A stretch of DNA of 12,103 nt from an uncultured Collinsella sp. (GTDB lineage: Bacteria; Actinomycetota; Coriobacteriia; Coriobacteriales; Coriobacteriaceae). The position numbers and the translations under genes are program-made. Numbering within the stretch: the stretch's first letter is position 1; each line of letters opens with the position of its first letter. The notes under the pieces are model-generated. The model had not been told where the DNA came from. It was given only the letters and a program-made list of their open reading frames with translations, and did not search any database. Below, in pieces: positions 1-5,360 of the stretch. The DNA is taken from NCBI GenBank assembly GCA_900550205.1, contig URRJ01000051.1:1-12103 (forward strand), in the 5' to 3' direction.

Positions 1-1
1 C

Positions 2-24
2 ACTTCCTAGAGGCGGGCATCGGC
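2..24. repeat. Left copy of imperfect 23-bp direct repeat flanking the DUF3990/HTH module
   Basis: By eye, bases 2-24 match bases 1481-1503 at 19 of 23 positions, in the same orientation, sharing the core CTAGAGGC and the block TCGGC. The right copy is the last codons and stop of ysxC. This left copy lies just beyond the stop codon of the HTH gene, so the pair brackets the two-gene module almost exactly. It may be a relic of insertion at the ysxC 3' end or chance similarity. The window edge at base 1 prevents checking how far the similarity extends. Confidence 0.4.
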
Positions 25-36
25 TGTGTGCTTGGT

Positions 37-735
37 TTAGGCTGCACTGGTTTCTTTGTATTCGAAGACTGGCTCTAGGAGATCTTCGATGTTGCAGTGG
101 AGGGCTTTTGCTATGGCTCTTACGCTTGTTACCGAAGCTTCATTGATGTTTCTCTGGCGCTGCTCGTACATTTGGATTGAGCGGAGTGACACACCCGATT
201 CGTATGCTAGGTCTTGTTGGGTTTTCTTAAGCTTCTTTCTTGCTAACGCAAGTTTGGTTTGCCTGGACGCTTTTTTCGCCATATCGCAGACGAGGCGAGC
301 CACGCGTTCCTCCGAGGCTTCGTGCCAGGGACAGTACAGACTGCGCAGTGCGTCAAACGGAACGATATGCAGCAGGTCTTCGAAAGACTCTCCTAGGCGC
401 CACTGAAGGTATGCCAATATCCAGCCTGTCCAATATTCCGGTGTCTTTTCGAATCGGTAGGTTCGATTTGGCATCGGCCTTGATTGGTAGCCCGACCTTT
501 CGGCGATAAGCGCGAATAGCTCAACGCCCGATTTTCCCGATACGACCCATGCGTTGCCACGCTCAAACTCACGGGCTACGCCGCACAGGCAAAAGAGTTC
601 AGCGACCTCGGACCCTTCCGCTCCATAGTCGTTCACGGCATAGTCAAAGCAGTCGCCGAGGTTGCTCATTGCATCCTCAAGGTAATAGATGGGATATGTT
701 CTACTCGGTCCACAATTCGTCAACTCTTGGATCAT
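37..735 (-). CDS. XRE-family helix-turn-helix protein with DUF3791-like N-terminus (putative antitoxin/autoregulator)
   Basis: A 232-aa protein in three parts. Residues about 15-80 resemble the small DUF3791 domain (an ELF-x4-GVA pattern followed by VSGKSGVEL). Residues about 95-155 hold a Trp/Tyr-rich segment around YWTGWILAYLQW. Residues about 163-225 form a classical XRE/Cro-type HTH with KKTQQDLAYESGVSLRSI. The ATG at 735 is preceded by a strong GGGAGG Shine-Dalgarno (747-752). Its first 35 nt overlap the end of the DUF3990 gene in another frame, so translation is probably coupled. From family knowledge, DUF3990, DUF3791 and HTH proteins are recurrent neighbours; the antitoxin/repressor role is inferred from this and from the palindromes upstream of the pair. 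The product should be cytoplasmic and DNA-binding. A plain transcription regulator is the alternative. The HTH call is firm; the function of the N-terminal two-thirds is not known. Confidence 0.83.
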   Translation of the reverse strand: MIQELTNCGPSRTYPIYYLEDAMSNLGDCFDYAVNDYGAEGSEVAELFCLCGVAREFERGNAWVVSGKSGVELFALIAERSGYQSRPMPNRTYRFEKTPEYWTGWILAYLQWRLGESFEDLLHIVPFDALRSLYCPWHEASEERVARLVCDMAKKASRQTKLALARKKLKKTQQDLAYESGVSLRSIQMYEQRQRNINEASVTSVRAIAKALHCNIEDLLEPVFEYKETSAA

Positions 736-1384
736 CTAAATCAATCCTCCCTGTCATTAAATCCCTAATGTAGACACCCTCAGAGTCGAATCCATTCACA
801 GTTTCCAGGTACTTGCGCCGCGCGTTCTGCTCTCGCTTAAAGCGCTTGGGATAATACTCAGATCCCAACGCCTGCCTCCATTCGTGGAATCTGATTGCTG
901 AAAACGCACGCTCACTCATAAGAGCGTATTGGATGCCCAAATCGCCCAAACGCATAATGAGTTGCAGCTGCCTAAGCGAGATCATGCCGTTAACGAACTG
1001 TCTTGCAAACGAAAAGTAGGAATCGTCGGCGCGATAACCTCGAATTACGTCATAGGGAGAAATATCAATCAGGCAGTTATCCAGCAGATAGCGAAGTCCT
1101 TCGCGCGCCAGCGGTGTCGAAACATTGAACTCCCTATTGTTAGCCAAAATCGCAAGCCAATTGAGAATTGAAAACTCCCCGGACTCCAAGTCTAAGACCG
1201 CAAGGCCATCCATATCGAGCTCATATCGATTCGCGATACCATCGGACTCGGTCCGACATGCCCACTCCATTGCCATTTCCTCATGTGGCGTGCAATAAAA
1301 CCCACACCCATAGTCATTGAATTGTCTGCATTTACCCAACGACGGATGCTCGACAACAACCTCCGACCCGTGCCAAAGCTCCAT
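701..1384 (-). CDS. DUF3990 family protein (ADP-ribosyltransferase-like fold, putative toxin)
   Basis: A 227-aa protein. The ATG at 1384 is chosen because GGAGG (1390-1394) sits 5 nt before it; the longer in-frame TTG at 1396 would place that ribosome site inside the gene. The N-terminus ELWHGSE (His5), the following GCGFYCT (Tyr30) and EEMAMEWA match the start of DUF3990 proteins. DVIRGYRADDSYF (about 112-124) and QYALMSERAFSAIRF (about 152-166) match their second half. From family knowledge, these His/Tyr/Gln-Glu positions recall the NAD-binding motifs of ADP-ribosyltransferases, so a toxin that modifies a cellular target is a reasonable inference, but no activity can be read from sequence. 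The extra C-terminal tail of about 50 residues rich in Arg/Lys/Glu has no assignment. The gene is coupled to the downstream HTH gene by a 35-nt overlap and appears more AT-rich than ysxC and mtnN, consistent with acquisition. Confidence 0.8.
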   Translation of the reverse strand: MELWHGSEVVVEHPSLGKCRQFNDYGCGFYCTPHEEMAMEWACRTESDGIANRYELDMDGLAVLDLESGEFSILNWLAILANNREFNVSTPLAREGLRYLLDNCLIDISPYDVIRGYRADDSYFSFARQFVNGMISLRQLQLIMRLGDLGIQYALMSERAFSAIRFHEWRQALGSEYYPKRFKREQNARRKYLETVNGFDSEGVYIRDLMTGRIDLDDPRVDELWTE

Positions 1385-1402
1385 ATCGACCTCCAAACAA
1401 AA

Positions 1403-1449
1403 ATATCACCCCAGCGATAGTGTACCAATAACTATCACTGGGGTGATAT
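1403..1449 (-). promoter_or_regulatory. 19-bp inverted repeat upstream of the DUF3990/HTH pair: two 16-bp palindromes, candidate operator (or ysxC terminator)
   Basis: Arms 1403-1421 and 1431-1449 are complementary at 18 of 19 positions around a 9-nt centre. Each arm is itself a palindrome of the form TATCAC-N4-GTGATA: perfect at 1433-1448 and one mismatch at 1404-1419. The two centres are 29 bp apart. That nested symmetry is typical of paired binding sites for a dimeric HTH regulator and suggests autoregulation by the HTH protein. Read on the minus strand, the stem is followed by a U-rich stretch (TTTTTGTTT), so it could also terminate transcription from ysxC, or do both. I could not assign a convincing -35/-10 pair here. 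Confidence 0.6.
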
Positions 1450-1467
1450 AGATAGATGCAAACTATT

Positions 1468-1497
1468 GCCTGCCAAGAGCCCTTACTAGAGGCAGGC
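1468..1497 (-). terminator. ysxC: Weak stem-loop at the ysxC 3' end
   Basis: GCCTGCC (1468-1474) pairs perfectly with GGCAGGC (1491-1497) across a 16-nt loop that contains the ysxC stop codon. On the minus strand it is followed by AATAGTTTGC, a poor U-tract. It may assist termination or only protect the 3' end. The larger repeat at 1403-1449 is a better terminator candidate. Confidence 0.3.
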
Positions 1498-1503
1498 CTC
1501 GGC
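1481..1503. repeat. Right copy of imperfect 23-bp direct repeat (ysxC 3' end)
   Basis: Partner of bases 2-24, with 19 of 23 positions identical. It includes the ysxC stop codon (1486-1488) and the preceding five codons. If the left copy were a duplicated ysxC tail, the DUF3990/HTH pair would have been inserted at the end of this gene without damaging it. Confidence 0.4.
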
Positions 1504-2076
1504 AATGCGGCGCTTGAGTTCGTCGATGCCGGTGCCGGTCTGGGAGCTTGTGATGATCACGTTCTCGGCCGGAACGTTGAGTTGCTTTTTGATGGCCGCT
1601 GCCTGGCGGGCCTGCTGGGTGCGGCTGAGCTTGTCGGCCTTGGTGAGGCAGACGATAAAGTTGAACTCGTTGCCCTGCAGGTAGTCAATCATGTCATGGT
1701 CGAGCTTACTGGGATCGTGGCGAATGTCCACCAGCGATACAACCAGGTTAAAGCTGCGCTCCGAGTCGAAGAAGTCGCCGATAAGTTCTGCCCAACGGTC
1801 GCGCTCGGCCTTGGAACGACGGGCGAAACCATAGCCCGGCAGGTCGACGAAGTGCACGTCGTCAGCCTCAAAGAAGTTGATGTTGCTCGTCTTGCCCGGC
1901 GTGCTCGAAACCTTGACGAGATTCTTGCGGCCAAAAAGCTTGTTCATGATCGACGACTTGCCCACGTTGGAGCGGCCGACGAAGCTCACCTCGGGGCAGG
2001 TGGACTCGGGAATCTGCGAAACCTTGCCATAGCTGGCAACGAACTTGGCAAGCTGGTAGTTAATTGAATCGGCCAT
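1486..2076 (-). CDS. ysxC: Ribosome biogenesis GTP-binding protein YsxC/EngB (YihA)
   Basis: A 196-aa TRAFAC-class GTPase of typical family length. Motifs in order: G1 GRSNVGKSS (34-42), G2 region TPGKT (59-63), G3 DLPGYG (78-83), G4 TKADK (145-149), and a G5-like SSQTGTG near the C-terminus. The family assists late assembly of the 50S ribosomal subunit in the cytoplasm and is essential in many bacteria (established knowledge). The ATG at 2076 is preceded by AAGGAG with good spacing. Longer in-frame extensions to 2205 would overlap mtnN and add Arg/Tyr-rich sequence foreign to the family, so they are rejected. The gene starts 38 nt after the mtnN stop and could be cotranscribed with it. Downstream lies the inverted repeat preceding the DUF3990 gene. 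Confidence 0.95.
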   Translation of the reverse strand: MADSINYQLAKFVASYGKVSQIPESTCPEVSFVGRSNVGKSSIMNKLFGRKNLVKVSSTPGKTSNINFFEADDVHFVDLPGYGFARRSKAERDRWAELIGDFFDSERSFNLVVSLVDIRHDPSKLDHDMIDYLQGNEFNFIVCLTKADKLSRTQQARQAAAIKKQLNVPAENVIITSSQTGTGIDELKRRIAEACL

Positions 2077-2114
2077 GGACACTCCTTGGTCGTAGGTTCT
2101 TACAAAAGAGCGCG

Positions 2115-2855
2115 CTAATAGGTAGCAGCGATACGGCGAACGATATCGAGCGTAATGCCACTCGCGGTACGAGCATACTCGAACAGATCGAACTCGCGGT
2201 CGCAAATCGCATCGTACGCCTCGTCACAATTATCGCTGATAGCGCGCAGCACCAGGCAATCGACACCATTTTTGGTTGCGACATGGGCAATTGCCGCGCC
2301 CTCCATGCCAACACAATCGGCATGCGTCGCCTCGATAGCGTCGTTGCGCATGGCGGCGCCCGTCACAAAGCGGTTACCCGTGGCAATCGTGCCGACCAGG
2401 AACTGCTTTGTGCCCTCGTTCGAGGCGGCTGCATTTGTCGAAGCGTTGACAAAGCCACGCTCAGCAAGCACATCGGCAGCAATATCGACCAGCGCAGGCG
2501 TCGAGCCAAACTCCTCGAGCCCCGGTGCAGACTCGGCGATAAGCGCGGTATCGGTATCCAGATAGCGTAGGCATTTGCCGATAACCACGTCGTCGATATG
2601 GAGCTTAGGGTTCAAACCGCCCGCGATACCCGAGAGCACAACGGCCTGCGGGGCATATTTACTAATGAGATGCTGTGTTGCGGCGGCGGCATTCACCGTG
2701 CCCATACCCGCCGTTGTGGCAACAACTGTCAGGCCGTCGAGCCCGCCGGTCACAACGTTCAAGCCCGCCTCCTGTACCATGCAAACGTTACTCAACTCTT
2801 CCTTAATCTGCATGATCTCTTTTTCGAGCGCACCGATAATCGCGATGGTAGCCAT
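2115..2855 (-). CDS. mtnN: 5'-methylthioadenosine/S-adenosylhomocysteine nucleosidase
   Basis: A 246-aa protein of the PNP/UDP phosphorylase fold, slightly longer than the E. coli enzyme. It cleaves adenine from methylthioadenosine and S-adenosylhomocysteine, feeding methionine salvage and the activated methyl cycle (established for the family). Supporting motifs are the N-terminal IIGALEKEI, whose second Glu (about residue 13) matches the catalytic Glu12 of E. coli MTAN; SGIAGGLNP (75-83); VGMEGAAIAHV (182-192) with the substrate-binding Met-Glu pair; and RAISDN (204-209) with the catalytic Asp208. The ATG at 2855 is preferred over the TTG at 2867, though the ribosome site is weak (GGGGAA about 8-11 nt upstream). 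A related nucleoside phosphorylase/nucleosidase is possible, but the Glu/Glu/Asp set favours MTAN. It may share a transcript with ysxC. Confidence 0.9.
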   Translation of the reverse strand: MATIAIIGALEKEIMQIKEELSNVCMVQEAGLNVVTGGLDGLTVVATTAGMGTVNAAAATQHLISKYAPQAVVLSGIAGGLNPKLHIDDVVIGKCLRYLDTDTALIAESAPGLEEFGSTPALVDIAADVLAERGFVNASTNAAASNEGTKQFLVGTIATGNRFVTGAAMRNDAIEATHADCVGMEGAAIAHVATKNGVDCLVLRAISDNCDEAYDAICDREFDLFEYARTASGITLDIVRRIAATY

Positions 2856-2906
2856 GCCATTCCCCAAACCTATACGAAATTCTCAACCACGGTATGGTAC
2901 CAGCAT

Positions 2907-2929
2907 TTCGTTTGACCTCGTCAAACGAA
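2907..2929 (-). repeat. Perfect 10-bp inverted repeat with 3-nt loop after the serine hydrolase gene
   Basis: TTCGTTTGAC (2907-2916) and GTCAAACGAA (2920-2929) are exact reverse complements around CTC. The element lies 4 nt after the stop codon of the upstream serine hydrolase gene and 52 nt before mtnN. No U-tract follows on the minus strand, so it is an atypical intrinsic terminator. It could be a 3'-end stabilising hairpin or a protein-binding palindrome for the mtnN promoter region. Confidence 0.55.
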
Positions 2930-2933
2930 CACG

Positions 2934-4052
2934 CTAGGCCAGTGCGGCTCGCGTATCAAACAGAGCCTTTGCAATCGCTGTCGTAACCTCGCTCGAGTGG
3001 TCGCTCCACGGCATCGATGTCATGATGCTCATGACATAGGTACGGCCATCGATGTCGATAAGGCCCGCATCGCATGTCGAATAGCAACCATCCTCGCTAA
3101 TCCAGCCTGCCTTGTTGCGCACCAAGGCTTGGTCGTCCGCAATGCCATCACGGATAAATGAGCGCGATGTTGATGACAGCAGTTCAGATAACCACTGGGA
3201 GGTCTCACTGCCACAGCTCAGATACTCGCTCATCTCGCGCCACAACTTGGCCGAGGTTCGCGGGCAATAGGTGGGAAAATCACTCATCGGATCGAGTGCG
3301 GTATCGTAATCGACGCCAAGACTGACAATCCAATCCTCGTAACCGACACGGTCAAACGCCGCGCGTAACGCAATAAACGAATCGTTGTCCGAATTAACGA
3401 CCGCGGCCTCGATCAGGTCGCGCACCGTCTGCCAGCCCATACTGTAGCCGCCATAGGTGCCAAGGGATTCATCGAGTGAGACCTGGCCCGTCTCGACCAG
3501 TGACTCGCAGACGTAGAGTACATAGAGCGCCTTATAACTGCTCGCACCGTACACCTCGGCATCCGCGTTATACGTCACGCCCTTGCCGCTCGTCAGATCG
3601 TAAAACACCACGCCCACATCGCCCAGCTCCTGCGCCTGACTCAGGGCATCTTGGAGCGCGGCGAGGCTCTCATCCTCCAGGGCGGGGATCTGGTCATCAA
3701 CTAGTGAGAAGGTCTGCACGGTATCGCCTGAGGGAATATCGTTAAAGTCCGCCTTCGAAAGCCTCGTCTTGAGGCTCGCTGTCGACAGGGTTTGGCTTGC
3801 GGTGGCTTTAGATTCAGAGACCTTTTTGTTTTGCGTCTGTACCGTTGACGCATCTGAGTGTGCCATTCGCTCCGACGCGTAGGTTTTGGCGGTAATTCCG
3901 AGGATAATAACCGCCAACGTCAGCATCCCAATGGCGGCAATCTTCGCCACGCGGGTGCGAGCGTCAGCAAGGCCACGCGAAGACGTGCCCTTCGTCTCAT
4001 ATCTGCTGCTATGCTGCGGCACATACTCGTCCCGCGATGCGTTTTTTCGCAC
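2934..4052 (-). CDS. Membrane-anchored class A beta-lactamase-like serine hydrolase
   Basis: A 372-aa protein. Residues 1-33 are a charged cytoplasmic tail, residues about 35-58 form one hydrophobic helix (signal anchor), residues 60-125 are a Ser/Thr/Lys-rich linker, and the rest is an extracytoplasmic beta-lactamase-type (PF13354-like) domain. Its active-site set is visible: SSYK (171-174, the SxxK motif), SDN (221-223), and NKAGW (313-317) in place of the usual KTG. Translation most likely starts at GTG 4052, with AGGAG just upstream. The family includes true beta-lactamases and peptidoglycan-directed or unknown-substrate hydrolases. With KAG instead of KTG, and no obvious omega-loop Glu assignable by eye, antibiotic hydrolysis should not be assumed. 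A role at the cell envelope is inferred. A promoter candidate is present upstream, and a strong hairpin follows the stop codon. The neighbours give no functional hint. Confidence 0.85.
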   Translation of the reverse strand: MRKNASRDEYVPQHSSRYETKGTSSRGLADARTRVAKIAAIGMLTLAVIILGITAKTYASERMAHSDASTVQTQNKKVSESKATASQTLSTASLKTRLSKADFNDIPSGDTVQTFSLVDDQIPALEDESLAALQDALSQAQELGDVGVVFYDLTSGKGVTYNADAEVYGASSYKALYVLYVCESLVETGQVSLDESLGTYGGYSMGWQTVRDLIEAAVVNSDNDSFIALRAAFDRVGYEDWIVSLGVDYDTALDPMSDFPTYCPRTSAKLWREMSEYLSCGSETSQWLSELLSSTSRSFIRDGIADDQALVRNKAGWISEDGCYSTCDAGLIDIDGRTYVMSIMTSMPWSDHSSEVTTAIAKALFDTRAALA

Positions 4053-4089
4053 GTGGTCTCCTGACTGCTACCGTTTATATACGATCAGC

Positions 4090-4117
4090 ATAATACCGAG
4101 CAGGCATTTCTTTCCAA
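4090..4117 (-). promoter_or_regulatory. Candidate sigma70-type promoter for the serine hydrolase gene
   Basis: On the minus strand, TTGGAA (plus 4112-4117) and TATTAT (plus 4090-4095) are separated by 16 bp. The -10 matches the consensus at 5 of 6 positions and the -35 at 4 of 6. The inferred start would give a 5' leader of about 30 nt before the GTG at 4052. Found by eye only. Confidence 0.4.
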
Positions 4118-4210
4118 AGATATTCAGCGGCGTTTAAGGTGTCTTTAAAGAAACCACAAGCGTATTTATCCAAATGGCATGATTCTGTTGCGCATCTCCG
4201 CCCAAAACGC

Positions 4211-4277
4211 AGTTGCAGTGGAATAGTTCCTATTTGGGCGGCATAAGCCGAAAAACAAGAACTATTCCACCACAACT
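4211..4277. repeat. Long inverted repeat (19-bp arms with one 2-bp interruption)
   Basis: GTGGAATAGTTC (4218-4229) and GAACTATTCCAC (4259-4270) are exact reverse complements. Pairing resumes after a 2-bp mismatch with AGTTG (4211-4215) and CAACT (4273-4277). The 29-nt centre contains a small nested stem, CGGC-ATAA-GCCG (4239-4250). The folded element would be a cruciform or RNA hairpin of more than 60 nt. It is too far from pflA and lacks a U-tract in either direction, so it is not a standard terminator. A dispersed intergenic repeat or MITE-like remnant is a plausible reading. Confidence 0.6.
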
Positions 4278-4304
4278 TGACGGGACTCTTTGGCAATCAA
4301 CTTG

Positions 4305-4354
4305 GTGCCCAGAGGCACTCATTTAAGTCTGTCCCCAATGAGTGCCCTTGGGGA
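4305..4354. repeat. Compact cluster of overlapping inverted repeats after pflA (REP-like)
   Basis: Three mutually exclusive pairings are visible. GGCACTCATT (4314-4323) pairs with AATGAGTGCC (4337-4346). TCCCCAA (4332-4338) pairs with TTGGGGA (4348-4354). GTGCC (4305-4309) pairs with GGCAC (4314-4318). The cluster starts 15 nt past the pflA stop codon. On the minus strand it contains TTGGGGACAGACTTAAATGA, a string that I recall from palindromic repeats associated with IS200/RAYT-type elements. That recollection is unverified. It could also act as a terminator of pflA, although the U-tract is poor. Confidence 0.5.
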
Positions 4355-4368
4355 GCGAAAATGGCTCG

Positions 4369-5187
4369 CTAGCCGATGGCGTTTTTGAGTTCCGCGCGGC
4401 GCTTTTTCATGCCCGTCATGACGGCGTTGCGCAGCTCGGGCATGCGCGCGGTATCCATCTGGGGCACGCCCTCGAGCTTATAGGGAATGCCCAGCTGCTC
4501 ATACTTGACAACGCCCATCGTGTGATACGGCAGCATTTCCAGGCCCACCACGTTGTGCCATGGAGCGATCAGACGACCGAGCTTCTCGCACTCCTCAACC
4601 GTATCGGTAATGCCCGGCACCACCACGTGGCGGATAACGACCTTAATCTTGCGGCGCGCAAGCTCAACACCAAACGCCAGAATGCGTGCGGGATCGCAAC
4701 CGGTCAGCTTTTTATGCTCGACGGGATCGGCGTGCTTAATGTCGAGCAGCACCATATCGGTCTCGTTGAGTACGGCATCGAACTTCTCGGGATGCGCGGG
4801 ATCGAACGCATAGCCGCAGCTATCCAAGCAGGTATGCACGCGGCCATCGGGGTTGTTGTGCATTGCGCGGAACAGGTCGGCCAAAAACTCAGGCTGCAGG
4901 AGCGGCTCGCCGCCGGATACCGTAATACCACCGCTGCGGTAAAACTCATGGTTGCTCTGGAACTCGTCCATCAGGTGCTCGACGGTCACCATCGTGCCGC
5001 CGTTAACCGACCAGGTATCGGGGTTGTGGCAATACGCACAGCGCATGGGGCAGCCCTGAACAAACACCACAAAGCGAATGCCAGGTCCATCGACCGTTCC
5101 CATCGTCTCGATCGAATGCACGCGGCCCAGGGCAAACGCGGAGTCCTCAGGACGAGCGTCCACACCCTCGAGCGTCATCTCAGCCAT
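4369..5187 (-). CDS. pflA: Pyruvate formate-lyase activating enzyme (radical SAM)
   Basis: A 272-aa radical-SAM glycyl-radical-enzyme activase. It uses a [4Fe-4S] cluster and S-adenosylmethionine to install the glycyl radical on pyruvate formate-lyase under anaerobic conditions (established for the family). The cluster motif CPMRCAYC supplies Cys46, Cys50 and Cys53. ETMGTVDGPGIR precedes it, and SGGEP (91-95) binds SAM as in the family. Further hallmarks are LLDIKHAD and RHVVVPGITD. The length agrees with single-domain PflA without the ferredoxin insert of other activases. I prefer the ATG at 5187, which has AAGG about 8 nt upstream; an ATG at 5208 would add seven residues but has no ribosome site. 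No pfl structural gene lies in the window, so its partner is encoded elsewhere or beyond the edges. A fermentative anaerobe is implied. Inverted repeats flank the gene on both sides. Confidence 0.93.
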   Translation of the reverse strand: MAEMTLEGVDARPEDSAFALGRVHSIETMGTVDGPGIRFVVFVQGCPMRCAYCHNPDTWSVNGGTMVTVEHLMDEFQSNHEFYRSGGITVSGGEPLLQPEFLADLFRAMHNNPDGRVHTCLDSCGYAFDPAHPEKFDAVLNETDMVLLDIKHADPVEHKKLTGCDPARILAFGVELARRKIKVVIRHVVVPGITDTVEECEKLGRLIAPWHNVVGLEMLPYHTMGVVKYEQLGIPYKLEGVPQMDTARMPELRNAVMTGMKKRRAELKNAIG

Positions 5188-5235
5188 TCCCGCTACCTTG
5201 CCTCTCATTGGTTTTAGCTACATAAATGCCAGAGT

Positions 5236-5280
5236 CATTCTAGCCTATACGTTTGCGTTTAAACGTCTCGGGCTAGAATG
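5236..5280. repeat. Inverted repeat upstream of pflA with internal 10-bp palindrome
   Basis: CATTCTAGCC (5236-5245) and GGCTAGAATG (5271-5280) are exact reverse complements. The 25-nt spacer contains the perfect palindrome CGTTTAAACG (5256-5265), which can alternatively pair as ACGTTT (5249-5254) with AAACGT (5261-5266). Each outer arm contains TAGAAT in one orientation, a possible -10 box, but no matching -35 was found. It lies about 50 nt before the pflA start, so an operator or 5' leader structure controlling pflA is possible. Confidence 0.5.
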
Positions 5281-5334
5281 GCACGTTTTAATCTATCCCC
5301 CATTACCGTGACGGGAGCCCATGTCGAGATGTGA

Positions 5335-5353
5335 AGGCGAAGAATGCTCGCCT
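5335..5353 (-). terminator. Weak stem-loop after degV
   Basis: AGGCGA (5335-5340) pairs with TCGCCT (5348-5353) across a 7-nt loop, 7 nt past the degV stop codon on the minus strand. No U-run follows, so this is only a tentative terminator. Confidence 0.3.
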
Positions 5354-5360
5354 ACAGCCT

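Larger units (their letters stand above)
4053..4368. other. Non-coding stretch between pflA and the serine hydrolase gene
   Basis: These 316 nt carry no credible gene. They hold a promoter candidate for the serine hydrolase (4090-4117), a long inverted repeat (4211-4277) and a compact repeat cluster just after pflA (4305-4354). A TTG-started 73-codon frame on the minus strand runs across 4075-4296, but it lacks a ribosome site and a recognisable domain. Confidence 0.7.

Noticed and set aside
1486..2205. Longer N-terminal version of YsxC (239 aa)
   Set aside because: The extension overlaps mtnN and is Arg/Tyr-rich; the ATG at 2076 has a good ribosome site and matches family length.
4075..4296. 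Minus-strand frame of 73 codons in the pflA to serine hydrolase gap
   Set aside because: It begins with TTG, has no Shine-Dalgarno, spans the inverted repeat at 4211-4277 and the promoter candidate, and has no recognisable similarity.
4342..5217. Plus-strand frame of about 291 codons opposite pflA
   Set aside because: pflA on the other strand has all radical-SAM motifs; this frame has none.
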